Source of the DNA: Clostridiales bacterium
Lineage (GTDB): Bacteria > Bacillota > Clostridia > Oscillospirales > CAG-272
Direction of reading: 5' to 3'
Length of the DNA: 5,577 bases
Assembly (NCBI GenBank): GCA_019415985.1
Contig: DXYE01000153.1
Location: 1 to 5,577 of the forward strand
How positions within the stretch are numbered: position 1 is the first letter of the stretch; each line of letters starts with the position of its first letter. Below are positions 5,130 through 5,577 of this stretch, piece by piece. The notes below the pieces were generated by a model, which saw nothing but the letters and a program-made list of their open reading frames with translations, was not told where the DNA came from and searched no databases. The translations under genes and the position numbers were made by a program.

Positions 5130-5165
5130 CAGGAGAGCGTGGCGCTCATGCACCACGCTCTCCTG
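5130..5165 (-). terminator. Hairpin terminator behind the DUF4143 ATPase gene
   Basis: CAGGAGAGCGTGG (5130-5142) and CCACGCTCTCCTG (5153-5165) form a perfect 13-bp stem with a 10-nt loop, 14 nt after the stop codon. On the minus strand it is followed by TTTGCTTCATAAGTTT, a broken rather than continuous T-tract. The stem is strong enough to end transcription and to protect the message. Confidence 0.75.
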
Positions 5166-5179
5166 CTTATACTCTATCA

Positions 5180-5577
5180 TTATTCCATTCCGTGATAGCC
5201 ATGCTTTTCTGCATGACCAAGCAGATAGAGGAACGCAAAGGCCGGGATACGGATTAGATCTTTTCCGCTTTTCGTATTGTGGACGCCAAAATCATCGGCG
5301 GTTTTGGTTACCACGATGGAAGCCGCGGCCTCTCCGCTTAACTCTACGATCGCGGAATCATCCGGGATAGGGGCGCCCTCCCGGTATTTCACTTCGATGA
5401 GGATGTTCCTGGAATTAGCGTATTCCACCACGACATCGACTTCTTTCCCCCGCTTGCCGCCGCGATAATATCCTACCGACGCAGCCTGCTGATAATAAAA
5501 TGCAGCTACATGCTTATAAACCGCGGTTTCCACTACCTTCCCCATCTCGACCGGATCACTCAGCATAGAGTCGTCCA
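5180..5577 (-). CDS. C-terminal part of a DUF4143-type AAA ATPase (5' end outside the window)
   Basis: The frame is open to the window edge (residues DDS precede the ATG at 5566), so that ATG is internal and the gene starts beyond 5577. About 131 residues are visible. Counting from the ATG at 5566, the segment GKVVETAVYKHV (9-20) and the block YYRGGKRGKEVDVVVEY (33-49) followed by NILIEVKYRE (54-63) form the E...EVD...EVK pattern of a PD-(D/E)xK-like fold. This is characteristic of the C-terminal DUF4143 region of small AAA ATPases of about 400-450 residues. Such genes are abundant in Clostridia and Bacteroidetes genomes; their role is not well established. A hairpin terminator follows the stop, so the gene ends its own transcription unit and is probably unrelated to the HTH gene downstream. 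Confidence 0.8.
   Translation of the reverse strand, partial: DDSMLSDPVEMGKVVETAVYKHVAAFYYQQAASVGYYRGGKRGKEVDVVVEYANSRNILIEVKYREGAPIPDDSAIVELSGEAAASIVVTKTADDFGVHNTKSGKDLIRIPAFAFLYLLGHAEKHGYHGME

Overview
The window looks like an accessory, mobile-element-rich stretch from a gut-type Firmicute (Clostridia; Lachnospiraceae or Ruminococcaceae/Oscillospiraceae by the flavour of the proteins). The organism call is an inference from protein families, strong AGGAGG-type ribosome sites and ICE-like gene content. All recognised genes lie on the minus strand except one small plus-strand fragment.

Right to left (the direction of transcription): (i) 5180-5577 is the C-terminal end of a DUF4143-type AAA ATPase, cut by the window edge and followed by a strong hairpin terminator. 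(ii) 4720-5129 is non-coding but carries a near-perfect 34-bp palindrome, spaced ACAATTT repeats and three TGCTAATA repeats. (iii) 4459-4662 is a small excisionase-like helix-turn-helix protein. (iv) 2198-4304 is an AT-rich two-gene operon: a 470-residue SMC/ABC-like AAA ATPase overlapping by 11 nt a 234-residue TOPRIM-like protein. It has its own promoter and is bounded by a hairpin terminator on each side. (v) 1-2150 is a degraded conjugative-element segment. It holds the first ~32 codons of a replication-initiator gene, a DNA topoisomerase III lacking its C-terminal part, and the first ~33 codons of a large serine recombinase. An orphan plus-strand promoter and gene start lie between the first two.

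The most interesting unit is the ATPase-TOPRIM pair. Its architecture, an ATPase sensor/scaffold plus a small TOPRIM effector in an insulated AT-rich cassette next to mobile-element remnants, matches the general plan of two-gene anti-phage systems such as PARIS (AriA/AriB) and lactococcal AbiL. I infer a defence function; nothing in the window proves it. The ICE part is notable because four genes in a row keep their 5' ends and have lost their 3' ends, which implies several deletions or recombinations, or an assembly chimera.
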